A stretch of 64,000 nucleotides of DNA from Casuarius casuarius (Eukaryota; Chordata; Aves; Casuariiformes; Casuariidae): the NCBI GenBank assembly GCA_003342895.1, contig PTFA01000031.1, forward strand, positions 5,436,678-5,500,677. Direction: 5' to 3'. Both the position numbers and the translations under genes were made by a program. The notes beneath the pieces were generated by a model that saw only the letters and a list, made by a program, of their open reading frames with translations, searched no databases and had not been told where the DNA came from. This document shows positions 38,601-51,633 of the stretch, piece after piece. Within the stretch, counting starts at the first letter, position 1; each line of letters starts with the position of its first letter.

Positions 38601-40960
38601 AAAAAAATATTGCATGTTGCTTTTCTCTCGTCAGCTAGTCCCTTGGAGATTGCTGCTGTTTGCTCCAAATTACAGAAGCAGCTAAAATGCTTGAAGCTGT
38701 GGAAAGACTAAACACACAATTAGGGAACCAGCAATGTCTTGTTCAGCTCAATGGCACATAATCTTCAACCAGTGCAGCAGTTCTGATTTACCTTCATGTG
38801 CTTAAAGAGCTGGAGTTTGAAGTAGCTCTTCCTCTGAGCTCTGCTTGGCCTGGAGAGCAATAAAAGGCCTGGCTCCAGCTCAGCTCGAGCATCCGCAGAG
38901 AAAGACAGGGCTGAAGCATCAGCCAGCAAAATGTTGTAGGGAAACTTCCTCTGACTGGGAACGTCTCTGCTGATGTCCAAGCCAGGGCCTCTTTCAAGGT
39001 CCAAGGTGTCCACTTTGACTGGGATCTTCGATTGAGATGTTTGCATCCCTCATTTGAAACACCAATCAAGTCTGAGTGTCTCCTGCTCCAGAATCAGATC
39101 TACCATTATCACATCTCTTAATTTAGGCTGTTTGTGTGCAAACTGTCTCTGCCAGACTTCAATTAGAAGCACCAATGCAAAGGACCTCATTTTCCAGAAA
39201 GCCCTGGAAATTACTTGAACTTCTCCTTGAACTTTTCATTGTGTAGGAGCTACCAGTCACAAATGATATCTACTGTCCCAAGATAACTAGTAACAGTCTT
39301 GATTTATCCACTTAAATATGTGCACTGATGAACTTGTTCCTTTTTTATTTTTTTTGTGAATGTTATCAACGAAGTATTTTCCTTAAAGAGACAAGGCTGC
39401 AGAGTGACATGTTCTCTACTATCTTTCCCTATGGTTCTACGCCAGGTGATAAGTTTTATGTCAACACTGTCCTGAAAACTTCAGGGTTTCCCTTCAGTTT
39501 TGGAAGCAACTGTTCCTTTCAAAAGAGGCACAGATGGGAGGGTGGAAGTCAGCAAAGACTGAAGATGGCCTTGTCTTGCACTTAAAAATGGGAGAGCTTC
39601 AAAAATCCACAGGCCGTTTGCAATGTGCCCTAGAATTCGCATTTTGGGGAATTCACTGATGCTACTGTGGTGTGTTTGCTAGTCATGAATATTTGATTAA
39701 AGTCTTTTTACTCATAAATGCCACTGCAATCAAAATATCAGGTTTAAAAGGGGAAACAAACAAACAAAAAGGATGGCATTTATTCATCCTAGAGCCACTG
39801 GAGTGCATTCAGCAAAAATGGGTCACATTCAGCAACCCAGTTTCAAATCAGGGCTCTCCTTGCAAGCTGAAGCTATGTTCTCAGTGCTCTGGCAACCAGT
39901 GCCCAGAGCCAGCTTTTTCCCCTTGGCCCAGTGACTATTTATTAATTTATGCATTGTCAGAGCACTCCAAAAAAGAACAATTTGAGATGCGTTGCATGTG
40001 TAGGAGGCAAGTGACTTGTCTGTCCCATGTAGCCGGACCTGGGCTCAGGCTTTTTAGATCTTTGGCTGGGCAGTGAGCTCACCGGGGCCACCCTTCTCCC
40101 AGGTTTCTCCCTAGACCAGGCTCCAGTTTCCTTCTGAAGAGGAGCGAAAGGGAAGCCTTCCTGAATAGAAAACAAATGACAAAACTGAAAGGATGAACAA
40201 GCAGCCCCAGATGCCTTCCAGGCAGTCCCAGAAACACCCCCGGGGGCGCGTGGGTGCCGGCACAGTGCATCCCGTGGCCCCGACTGCTGGGAAGACAGGG
40301 CTGGACCTGGGCAGTGAGGGTGAAGGGGGCAGAGGTTCCATCCAGCGCCTGGCGAGGAAAACACTCCCTGTGCGGTCTCCTCTGTCTGGGCCATCTGCTG
40401 TGCCCATGAACTACATTGGAAGCTTTTCAGGGAGTAACTTGATTTACGGCCAGGAAGGGCTGGTCTGGAGGAGGTTTCGCTGGGGCAGTCACAGCTTGGC
40501 ACGCAGCCCCAATGGTGGCTGCGAGTTTGGGACAGGCAAGGGGAGGGGGCCGCTTTGCCTCTGCACCCACAGCAAGGCCTGGCTTGGTCATCCCTGTCAC
40601 CCCACCGAGAGCGGGGGCTCAGGTATGACGTGGGACGGGGGCCTGGCTGGTGCTGTGGAGTAACGCTGGCTGTGCTGCCGAATTTTGCTGCTTTACACAC
40701 ATAACTCCCCAGCTTCACCATATATTGCCTTTCTACCTTGAGTTAATCCTGTTCCAATATTTCGTGCTCGCCTTCAAAGGATCAGGAGTGGTCCTGTTAC
40801 CCCCTAGATGTGTGGTTGTCCTCCAAGGCTGTGTCATCTCCTCATACGCGTCCTTCTGCTGCCCCCTCCCCGGCTGCCTCTGCCGCAGCCCTGCAGCTAC
40901 CCAAAACTCATTGCATCCATAACACCACCCTACCGCCCCAGAGAAGGGTCTCTGCTGCAT

Positions 40961-40972
40961 CCCCCCCCCCCC
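40961..40972. repeat. Poly-C run (12)
   Basis: Twelve consecutive C on the + strand within GC-rich sequence; its length is prone to sequencing error. Confidence 0.95.
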
Positions 40973-41879
40973 ATCTCAGCCCAACTCCTGCTCTCAGGCC
41001 CTAACCCAGCAGAGACGGCCACCATGAGCCACGTGCACCAGCCACAGCAGGTTGCTTTAGCAGTAATTCCCCGTCATGGGGAGGTAACCTGGCCTGCGAG
41101 TTAAACACACATTTATTTCGGTGCACCTCAGCTCATCACCCTGCTTGTGGCTTCCTTTGCTCCTAAAGGCTTGTTCAGCCCCGGGTCAAACTCCTTGGCT
41201 AGGTAAAACTCATGAATCCGAAGGAGCAGAGAAAGAGCCATGCTTGAGCTGGGGGTCGGGATGCTATGAGCGGTTCAGTGCTGCCACTCTGTGGGAGGAC
41301 GGGTTTACTGTACAGCCAAGTCCTGCCCGCAGAGCCAAGGTGAGTGGCTCTTCCTGGCTCCAGAAGTTGCAGTCCCGCTGGGCAGGCGCTGCCATGAAGT
41401 GCTGTCCCCACCCTCCCTGGCAGCAGAAAAGCGAGATCTTTAGCAACCGACTGGGGTTATAATCAAGATTAGTGAAGTGCTTGTCTCCCTGCTCCTCAGC
41501 CCTGCTCCTAGTCTATACCCAGGTGAGACACAGGCAGCATGCACTAGTGCTTTGGCCACTTGAGCCATCACCAGCCTTCGCCAGCACCTCCCTGCCTTCC
41601 TTTAGGTAAGTTCAAAAATCACTCCAAGTAAACCAGGCAGGCCAAAGAGCACAGGCCTGGGTTGTGCAGGAGGTTGGCAATGGAGAATGATCTGTATTTT
41701 GCGTTATCTTCACCCCTTGCATCCAGGAGCATCCAAATGAATGAATGAAGCACCACCAGCAAGCCTGCTGCTACCTCACAGATGTAGGAGTANCAATGAT
41801 GTTGCCACTGAGAGGACTTTGGCAGTTATGTAATGGTTTGTAGATGCTCTGAACAGCAATTTGGGGTGGCAAGTAAGGA

Positions 41880-42350
41880 AAAACATCATTTCTCCCTCAG
41901 CCTATTGGGGGTGTTAGGCTGTGTGTAATTACCTGGCCTGGAAGCTGGCCAGCGTATGAGGTAATTAATAGCAACTGCCTTATGTAAAGTAGCGTGAGGA
42001 GCCATCAGCTTCCCACTCGTGCCCAACCCAGCACGTCGGTGGCATTGCCACCGGTGCGGGCGGCTCGTCGCCAGAGGAGGAGTACCGCTCCCAAAAATGC
42101 TGCAGCCTCTCGCTGAGCCTCGCAACGCTCCCCCTGAAGTAAAGCCACCAGCCACAGCCAATTCAGCTTGTGAAAACTGACGGGCCTCCAGCCTGAAGAA
42201 GTGTGGAGTTTTTCATGGTCAGTTATTGTGCTGCATGGCCAGCAGTTGCTATTATTAGCTGGCATATGAATCACCCACACGAAATGAGTTAGCAGTCTCA
42301 GTCTGATCTCTGTTGGACACTTATTATAAAAGCCCTGTTTACAGCCTAGT
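41880..42350. promoter_or_regulatory. Candidate distal enhancer with paired homeodomain palindromes
   Basis: TAATTACC (41926-41933) and its exact reverse complement GGTAATTA (41960-41967) face each other 26 bases apart. About 70 bases on, CGGTGGCA and TGCCACCG (42037-42053) form a perfect inverted repeat around one base. Further motifs follow, including CATATG and TATTATTAG. It sits about 8.4 kb beyond the likely end of GLI3. GLI3 or INHBA would be the natural targets; this is inference. Confidence 0.3.
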
Positions 42351-43549
42351 TAGGAGCTGAATGGGAGCAGAGCTGGAGGAAACCTTCTGCCCAGCCTTCG
42401 CTGCACCCCCTCAGCCGCTGCATCTCCCAACTGAGGCAGAAACATCGCTGGCACACCAAAATTAAAAAAGCCGCTCCACCGGCCCCAGTGCAGAAGGCAG
42501 GCATGGACCCTGGGCCCCATGGCAGACCAGCTTGGGTGATCTCGGCTCTGTGTAAGCCTAGGTCCCCAGCACTGAGGTGAATTTACCCGACCCCTATAGT
42601 ATAATGGTGGGAAAGCAAAGAGAGCAGAACCCAATAAATTGCAGTCCTGGTTGCTCATTGTAAAGCCAATGCGAAATAATGTAATGGAAAAATTAAGGGT
42701 GGATATAGCCTTACATGAAGATCTGAAAGGCTTGGTTAGAAGTTCACGGTCTGAGAAGATAGGTCTCAGTAAAATGCAGAGAAAAACTCCATGTGAAGTG
42801 CAATGCAGAGCGCTTAAAAGAGGGCCACGGAAATGACAGAGAGGCTGGAAAACGTACTGTGTGGTGCACCCAAAGCCTCGAGGAGTGGCTGTGGTCGCCC
42901 CCATGCTCTGGTGCATCCGGCAGTGTGGGCTCGGAGGCAGGTAACGCAGCCCCGAAGCCCAGCTGAAGGCGCTGTGTGCTGTCTGTATAAGGTTTATCAG
43001 CTATGGGTGCGGATGGGGGCAGTCAGCCTCAGCCAGCAGCCACAGACGGAGCCGTGGCGTTGGCGCCCTGATGCTGCCCCCACAAGCACGCCGCGATGGA
43101 GTCAGCACCGCACTCATGACTCACAGCTGGTGCTGGCCTGGCACTGGTTTTTGGGGAGCACAGTTGTCAATGTCCGTGTGTGGGAAAACATGTGACCCAC
43201 GGGATCTCTCTGCTCCTCCTGCCCCTCTCTGCCAGGTGGAGGGCTCCTGGCCAGCGGTGGATGACACACAGCACCAGCAGATGTTGGGCAGGGGAACAGG
43301 GCTCAGGCTTCCCTGGGGGGCCAAAAATGGTATTTTACTGGGAGGTTGCTGGGTGTACCACAAAAGAAAGATGGGAGGGAGCTGGAAACACACTTGCTTT
43401 TCTGGATGGGAAAACACTAGCATAACACCCTTTGATTCCTATTTTGACCCATTTAAACCCGGAATTGCAGAAAGACAGCGCAGTAAGTAACACAGCTCAT
43501 AGAAATTGCAGCTGCTAAGTTTTCCCTCACTCTCCTGCCCACTAATCTC
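42351..43549. other. Intergenic, GC-rich, nothing specific
   Basis: Moderately GC-rich sequence with overlapping open frames on both strands and no recognisable protein similarity. No repeats, RNA genes or motif clusters were noted. Confidence 0.65.
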
Positions 43550-43960
43550 GCCCATGTTGTTTCTCATTTAGCCTATTGCAAATGAGAGAAAGTTTGGTCT
43601 CTGAGACCCACTCATGTGATCATGAATCAAATGTATCAATAATCAAGTTCAAATCAGAGCTCTGCTGTGATGTTTACTTCACCCTGTGCTTTTCCTACCA
43701 AAATTAAAATAACCTGCTATGTCATCTTTTCATGGGACATGAAATATGATTTTTATATGCATTGTAAAGTCACACTGAGGCATATTATGAAGAGCAGCGG
43801 AGTACACACTATTTCTTATAGCATAACAAAGGAGCCTTTATTTAATAATGGGCTATTACAGCACAGTACAAAGATTTGCTTTGTTCAGTGACTAGAAATT
43901 GTTTGCAGATTTTTATAGCCACCGGGAGTTGACAGTTCACTTAGGAAATCAATTCTTAAA
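43550..43960. promoter_or_regulatory. Candidate distal enhancer with SOX-dimer palindrome
   Basis: AT-rich, repeat-free block. At 43868-43884 it has ACAAAG, 5-base spacer ATTTG, CTTTGT: the inverted-repeat form bound by SOXE-group dimers such as SOX9. Upstream lie CAATAATCA and other A/T-rich homeodomain-like sites. GLI3 is active in limb and skeletal precursors, where SOX9 acts, so a link is plausible but unproven. Confidence 0.35.
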
Positions 43961-46900
43961 GAGAGAGTGCCTACATGCCTTCTTGGCTTGCAGTGCACTG
44001 CGAGCCCAGAGCTGTATTTTAGCCCTCCCTTTCAGGTGTATTAAAATGGTGAAACATTTGTGGATGTATTTCTAGGTAGAGGAAGCAGACCTGCGGTTTC
44101 AGCTGTCACCCCTCATCTCCTTCAGGAAAGCTGCAAGCTTCCTGGCCAAACTGCTGAAAACAAGGCACAACAGACTACGTCTCAGAGCAAATTCATAGGG
44201 GCTGTTCACTCTGGCATGAGGCACATGCACAGCCCAGGTGCTATAGGCGGCTGAGCTGCAGGGGGCTGACCCTCAGCTCTCTGCAGGAAACAAAAATCCT
44301 GGAGTAGCTGGCATAGAAAAGGTATGGAAGGACCAGGGCGATGCAGGGCAATGAGCCAGCAGCACGGGGTGGCCTTTCCACCTCAGCAGAGCTGGGCCTT
44401 GTCGGCGAGAGCGAGCTGTGATTTTCTCCCCGCCTAATCCCTTCTTCTACTTATGTTAATAAGCATCTGCACCAGTCCAGCCCAGGGCATGAGACCATGG
44501 GCTCCCAGTGGATCCCACCACATGTGCTTGCACCTCTGGCAAGGGAGCTGGGAAGCAGCTTGTTCTGATCATACAGAGCAGGCCAAATTGTGCTGTTAGG
44601 ATCGACCACACAAGTCCCGCAGGCAGCACGCAAATGGATGAGGAGAAAGGCATGACTTTGCGGAGGGGCATGGGAGAGGGAACAGGAACGGGCCTTCATG
44701 CTCACAGATGTGCCTCATACCTGTGACAAGTCACCCCCCAGCTTGGATAATACAATTACCAAGTTGGTTTCTCATGATCTACCCTTAACCTTTTTGTTCA
44801 TCTCAGTGAACTTCTTGTAACAGGGCGAAAGAGCAGAAGTGCGCTTGTTCCTTTAACTGCAAGTGGTAGCACTTAATGAACATACCTTTCCGTACCTCTG
44901 CCTCCAGCTTTCCCAGAAATACCCAAGCGCAAAGAGCAGAGCTGCCTTGATACCAGATCCTTTGGCAGGTTTAAAGGCACAAGATTTAAAAGCACATTTC
45001 TATGCGGAAGTTAGAGAAAGGGGATCTCTTAAAAATCCCGACACAAAATTGTTAATCAGTGTGCTGCGGAGGCTGAGGAACCCAGGTCCTTAATTCAAAA
45101 AAGTCCTAAATTCCCACATCCTCTGCAGAAGACTTTGGCTCCTCAGGTATTTCCAAAATACATGTCATACATGTACAACCCCTGTGCCCCCCTCCAGTTT
45201 TTGTTTGTTTTTAAGCAGATTAATTTACTTTCACTTTTCTGATGTTTCAGGGAGGGAAACTATATACAGAGACTGAGCTAACCAAAAATAAAAGCCCCCT
45301 ACTCCACCCGCCTCTCTCTGCCACTCAACTACCTACGCCACGGTGTTGGAAATTGGGCATTTGGCCTTTGTGCTAGCTTTTGGTGCCACTGAGTGGGACC
45401 TTTCGCAGTAGATCCGAAAAGCCCCATCTCTCCTCTGCGCCTGCTTTGTATCGCCAGGCCCTGCTGTAATTTCTGCATGCGCCACTGCCAGCGAATGCAA
45501 GGACAATGTCACGAAACTGGCTTGTTGTGTGCCGGGACAAAGCAGCAAGAAACTTGCCAAATGCATGGCCTCATGACATCATTTGAGCTTTTGTATGTCT
45601 TTCAATGGCAAGAAAGGAAAAGAAAAAAAAGTAGTAGGAGGAATTTGACTTGGAGCAGCTCTCTCTAACCATTTATTTACCTTGTGTGCATGCTTCATGC
45701 TCTTACTCACGGGTTACAGTCATGGGTGCACACGAGGTCTTGAGAGTCCTTAGCTGTAATCCCTCGACAGAGGAGCTGGCTCACTGCATGCTCAAAGCAT
45801 TTTTGCTTCATTAGTTTCCTCATCAGATAACAACATAAAGTAATATCAGTGGTGCTTCTGGCAACTGCTGCATTTCCTCTCTCTATGCGTCACTGACACA
45901 CACGTAGCATGGGAAATGCTCCTTTATTTCAACATGCAGCTCAGTGCTAGGCCAGGCAGAGGACATGCGCAGAGCTGAGCAATGAGGAGTTATAGCACAG
46001 GATGCAAAGAGCTAATGTCCCACTGGAAGATGCCCAAACGTCCATGGCACTCGAGAGTGTTTTAGACGCACAGCTCTGCTGCAGATGATGACCATCATTA
46101 GCATTAGGTGGTGTGCTTGCTCAGCAGTGCTCGGAGACTCTGTGGGAATAGGAAGATGGGACCACTTTACTGAAGTCTGAAAAGGACAGGTGGGAAGGAA
46201 AGGGAGGCCAGGAGAAGTGAAGTAATGTGGTCACACAGCATGTCGTGGTGGAGGCAGGAAGGCAGTAATTCCAGCCTGCAAACAGAAGAACAGAGGTACC
46301 TGCATTGGTTCAAAAAAAACATAGTCTTGGCACCAGAGCAATGTCCCACAGTGCCTTTTACAGGCATTTTTCTTAGGCCATTTCCTTTCCGACATTACGC
46401 TTCTTGCCTTCTGTCCTACAGTGAAGGACACACTGAAATATGCTCACACTAACTATGCCAATTCGCCCTGCTCTCCTGCAGTTACATGGCATTTGCTGGC
46501 GATGCCCTTGCCATGACTTGGCCCTTTGGTCCCACATCTAATCATTCGGGTTGGGTACCAGATAAAGGATGGGATTCGTCTACACTTGGCCTCCTCGTTG
46601 CAGCGCCTCGTATTTGCAAAGAAGAGAAATGGGCAAGATTCGCCTGACCTGTTTTAGACACTGACTTGGGGAGGGGATGACTCATAGCTGTGCCTATATT
46701 TCTCCATTTTCTCCTCCATAAAGGGAGTCTAGCATGACTAGCTCAGATGGAGACATCTATGTTTAGTCAGATGAATCCCACCCAAAGTGTCTACAGCTGC
46801 TGGAGGAACATGAGCTTTCTCATAATCGCTTCCCTTCCCCATAGTTTTGGGGCAGAGAGAATTACTTGGGTTGATGAGTCCTTGAAGGATTCCTCAGAAA

Positions 46901-49900
46901 TTGCACAAAATATGCTTGGAAGGATGTATTTCTGCTTGTATCAGGTCTTAATGTGGTTCAGCAGGCTACGAAGGTCCCAGGCAATAGGGCATTCAAAGGG
47001 CAACACAATAATGGCGTTATCATGATCTCTGCTAACGGTCAGCCTGAAAATGGAAAAAGAAAAGATAGTAACAGGAGGAGCATCCAAGACCTCTCATGGG
47101 TTCATATAGCTACTAAGTTGGCTATGTCCCAAGAGAAACAACTTCCGCTCCATCCCTTGGCTCCTACCCTTACCTCCTCCTTCCTCCTTTCCCTCTACTT
47201 TCTTCAATCATTTCCCTCCTGAATAGAAACTTTTGGGAGGCTTATTTCCTTGCACCTGTTTCAGCTGTGATGTAACTACAGTAATAATTCAACCACTGTT
47301 GGAAGAAAGGTTACAGTTATTTCTCAGTTGCTTTTTTTTATTACATTGTGGTTATATTTAGAGATGGGCCCAGATCAGATCTTTACAAAGTGGAGCACTC
47401 CCACGGTTTGGGAGGGCTTGGAGCTGGAGTCAGATCCCCTCATCTCAGCTGCCCTTTCTCTTGATAATGTGTTGAACCAAAACCCAAGATCCAAAGTTGA
47501 TAAAGTTCAAACATAAGTTTCAGTGCAAACTGCAGATGAGGCTAGCCTCTGCTTGTGGTGGGAGAAAGCATGCAAAAATGTGCAAAGACTTAAATTCTGT
47601 CATAACACGAAATATCTTTATGCACCCCTGCATGAGAAAGAAAGTCGTTAAGAGAGGTTGGGAAAGCCAGCTGTTGCCTTGCCTTCCAGAAGCAGTAAAT
47701 GAGAGCCTTAACACAGTGATCAAAGTTAACGGCAATAATGCAGGATTGCTATCCCAGGAATATTGCATATGTGGCCTCAAGCCCTCTCCGTGTGTGCTAC
47801 AATTTCATGTCTTTCCATCACAGATAAAAACATACTTTTGGCCCTGTTTTTTGGTGTGATTAAATGCTTTCCTCAAAGCAATGTTTGGACCTTCTGGCTC
47901 TCAGAGTTTAGGACGAGCCCGTTATGACCTTCTGTATGGCACAGGCCCGTCAATAACTCCTTTTTTAAGCCTGAAGCCTTCAGTCAGAATAAGGCAGTGC
48001 AGTCCTCAGACAGCTAAACTGGTCTATAGCACTAGTAAAGACCAGAGGACACCAACCCAGGGAATGGATGTGTGCAACATGCCCAAATGATTTTGGCAGA
48101 TAGACCACATTGCAGGGAAATGCAGCAGTTCCCCCAAGCTCAGCAAGTAGTCAGAGAAGTGGCAATCTCAGGCAAGATCCCAGCCAAGTCCCAAAGGCAG
48201 AGAGCCACACTATACCAGGACATAGCTCACACCTTCAAAACGTTTTCCCCGTCAGTTCCCGACACTTCAGAAGAAGGTGAAGGAAACCCTACAATGCACA
48301 GTCCGTTTTGTACTGGAGAAGAAACATCTGCAGCCCTTTGCAACCCAAAACCTTAAAGCAGAAGGCCTGGCACAGCCACTGGCTCATTGCAGAGCTGCAG
48401 CAACGAGCAAATTGAGAGCAATGCAAACTGTTCATCTCTTTCCATCACCATGACAAAAAGTGACAGAAATGAAAATTCACAGAAGGCCAGAAGAGAACCT
48501 CATCACTAATCCCGATCAAACCTTACATGCCTGGGCCAGACACTTTCTCTCATAAGGTAGATTCAGGCATATCTTTTAAGTCTCCCCACCCTAAAAAATC
48601 AGTATTTTGCCATCTCCTGCCTGGTCATCATTAGCCACTGCTAGGAAGTAACATCTCATGTCACAGCTGAATTAGCCTAACTTCAGCATCCCACCACTGC
48701 AATTCTGTGATCCACTGACACAAAGACATAAGAAAATTTGCCTAGAAAATCCGACTAGATCAGACACTTTAACCCTTACATGACAAAAAGGCTTTTATTT
48801 GTCCAGCCACCAAATCATTCCAGTGGCCCTCCAGGGACCTCTCCCCAGGTTTCCATGTCCTCGCTGAGACACAGACACCAGCTGAGATCGCTGCAGCCTA
48901 CAGATGCACCTACCAATGCTTGTGCCTTTCCCAAGTCCATTTATTTACTTCTCCTTCCCCAGAGTCAGATGAGCCCTTTTCAGCCTCATTGAACCAGCAG
49001 CTTTTGCAGTGGTAGTTACCACAATGACCCCATAATCCTGTTTTCCAAGGCAGAGTCTCCCATCCTGTAGGTACTGCCTGAACTCTTTGCTCCCACATGT
49101 ATTACTTTTCATTTAGCTAAATTAAAACACATTTTCTTGGATCGTGACCATTCAGCCAGGCAATTCCGATCCCTCTGTAACAGTAAACTATCCTCTTCAT
49201 TATTTACTAGGCTGCAGGTGGACAGACTGAAACACTAGCTCTGCAAGGGCAGTCCCCATTCAGGTCAATGGACTGCTGATGCTGTACAATAATGACAACT
49301 ATTTCAGTGCCCAGGGAATAGATTATTTCATAACTGACTCTTTCAGCTGAAATATCCAGCTCTTCTGAAATTTGGGAGCACATTTGGGATCACTGAAGGA
49401 GTAGCATCTTTTTCTCGGCAGCCTGGCTCATCGTTACATGATAAGAACGTCTCACTGCCTCCCTCCCCTCCATTGCCTCTGTATGTGGAAAATCACAGAT
49501 AAGAAAGAAAGAAGGAAAACAGATTTACTTCATTAGCTTATGCTCCGAGTCATGCAATGACAGAGCTGCTGAACTGACATCAACCACTTCCCTGTCCTCC
49601 CTGTCACAGCTGCATCCTACGCTGAGCAGTGTAATGTGGCCAAATGGGGAAATCGAGGCACAGAAGAAAGGCAAAATAAAACTGTCAGCTGGGTTTTAGC
49701 TGTTAGCTATGCTACTACACATGAATTGCTGCTGTGAAGTTTCCTTTGCAGTATAACAGCTCCTGGTACAGTATAGGCAGGTACAGGCCTCGAGGGCCTA
49801 TGCATGTCAATTTTAATGCCCTAAAGCAGTTATAGACAAATTATGTACATTCATTGGATAATTTTTTTTTTTGCCTGCTCTCTATATCCACAGCATATAC

Positions 49901-51598
49901 AGTGTGACTACATGATAAATACTTTCCATGCAGCTCCAGTGAGGTCAGTAAAGTTACCCTAGGAATGAGCTTGATTTCATTTGGGGCAGAGCTCCTCTGC
50001 AAAATCATCAATGCTAACAACTCCAGCTCATGTATGCAGGCACACCAGCTACCTCACCATCCCTGTCTGTGTGGCTTTAATGCATTATAGTCTGCTTAGC
50101 AGCTGACATGACATCTCAGATCTTCTCTTGACTTGTGGTACTGAGAAGCTATACAAATCATGACGATAAAATAAACCTAAGTGGTCCACCAAGGTCAACA
50201 CAGTCCTATTCCCGAGGAAGTATGAGCCACTGGGTCAGGGAACTTACTCTACGTTTGTGACAGCGTGTTAAGCAATTTTCCAGGAAGCTCCCTCTCTGCT
50301 ATGACCACATCTAAACCATAGCGTTCGTAAGAAACAGGCAGCATTATAGAATGTGCTTTAAAAAAGAGACCACACTGCATACGGTCAGCTACGGAGATGC
50401 ATCATAAACTTGGTGTGTGTGGCTTACCACCTAGTCTCTTATCCCTCCGTTTATTGAATCAGACGGCGGTGTCGTCATAGCACAGGCTGTAAAGGCCACT
50501 GGGCCACACACACACACACCCCTTTCTTGTGCACGTTGCCTAAATCCCATTGATCAATGACTTCCTGCATGGTTACTGGAATGCTGTGGGAAGAGGCACA
50601 TAAAATTCCCTCCACTCATTTAGCCCTTCTGTCAAAGCTGGAGAAGCCCTGGCCCAGCTTCAGCTGGAAAAAAAACATATGAAATATATCAGCTGAGGCT
50701 GAATGGAATAGAAACTGATGGCCAGTCCGGATATTGCTGCTATTTCTTTGAGAAGGTTTACTTCCGAAGCTAGTGTGGATGATTCATTTTAGAGCCCAGG
50801 TGCTAAGGCACTCACCAGGTATTATGGTTAAGGGGACAAAGTCGGGCTACAGATAAATCACATAAATCCACTCTCTATAGGCATAACTTGTCAAGGGTTA
50901 AAACAGTGTGAAAAGCACAGTTCCTTTTCTAGCATTTTTATTTTGGTCTGCTTTTCACACTTTCATCTCAGGCACTCATGGTAAAGTAACCACAGACTGC
51001 TGCATGAAGAGCGGACGTCCTATCTTGCAAAGGATTCCTAGATTTTGATAGCTGGCTTCATTGCAAACAAGAATGAAAAGCAAAAATGTTCACCTGCTTC
51101 CAATGGGGGCCCGACTGAGAAAAGAAACTAACAGTTATTGATTGCTTTAGTTGTTTCGGGACTCAATCTGAGTCTCAATCTTTAAAGCGATCTGAGTACA
51201 AGAAGTTAGATAGCTAATGCCTGCTGAAAATGAGGTTCTTTAAAATACATAAAGTTGAGTACACAAAATGGAGACATGAAAAACGATTACTCACTTTAAG
51301 AAAATGTAGCCCTCACTAGAAACATGCCATTTTGAGAGATGGACAGAGAAACTTACACAAAACCAGACTCCATGAGAAATATGCAGTTTATTGATTCCCT
51401 TTCTAGACAGCTTTACACTTGGGTTATCCTATTCACATCTAGCATCATTTGCATGGAAACAACTGCAGGAAACTGCTAACCAGCTTTAAAAGAAAAAATC
51501 AACAATTCGAGCCATGATTTTAAAGTACACATGACTCAGAGTAATACTTGTGTAGAGCTAAAAATCAATAAAATAGTTATGCTGTTTTAAAATAAATC
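43961..51598. other. Intergenic, no gene recognised
   Basis: Unique-looking sequence with only short, unrelated open frames. It contains one copy of the CCATT...AATGG inverted-repeat element (about 49255-49276) and a short CA run (about 50507-50520). A GLI-like near-match GACCACACA (8 of 9 to GACCACCCA) lies at about 44605-44613. No RNA gene was recognised. Confidence 0.7.
49250..49280. repeat. Second copy of CCATT...AATGG inverted-repeat element
   Basis: AGTCCCCATTCAGGTCAATG followed by GACT shares the CCATTCARGTCAATGG core with the copy at 19318-19400, and its arms are again complementary. It is short, so flanking homology would need alignment. Confidence 0.4.
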
Positions 51599-51633
51599 AT
51601 ATATATATATATATATATAAAAAAATATATATT
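51599..51633. repeat. AT microsatellite with flanking A/T runs
   Basis: An (AT)n tract of about 21 bases from 51599, then an A run and another ATATATAT stretch. It is typical of a length-variable microsatellite. Confidence 0.95.

Larger units (their letters stand above)
33491..41879. other. Intergenic, no gene recognised
   Basis: Downstream flank of GLI3. No protein-coding gene, RNA gene or well-preserved mobile element was recognised. It contains one ambiguous base (34633), a TTAATT-rich simple repeat (35579-35611), a GC-rich segment from about 40.0 kb with long chance-looking open frames on both strands, a 12-C run (40961-40972) and a second ambiguous base (41793). Confidence 0.7.
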
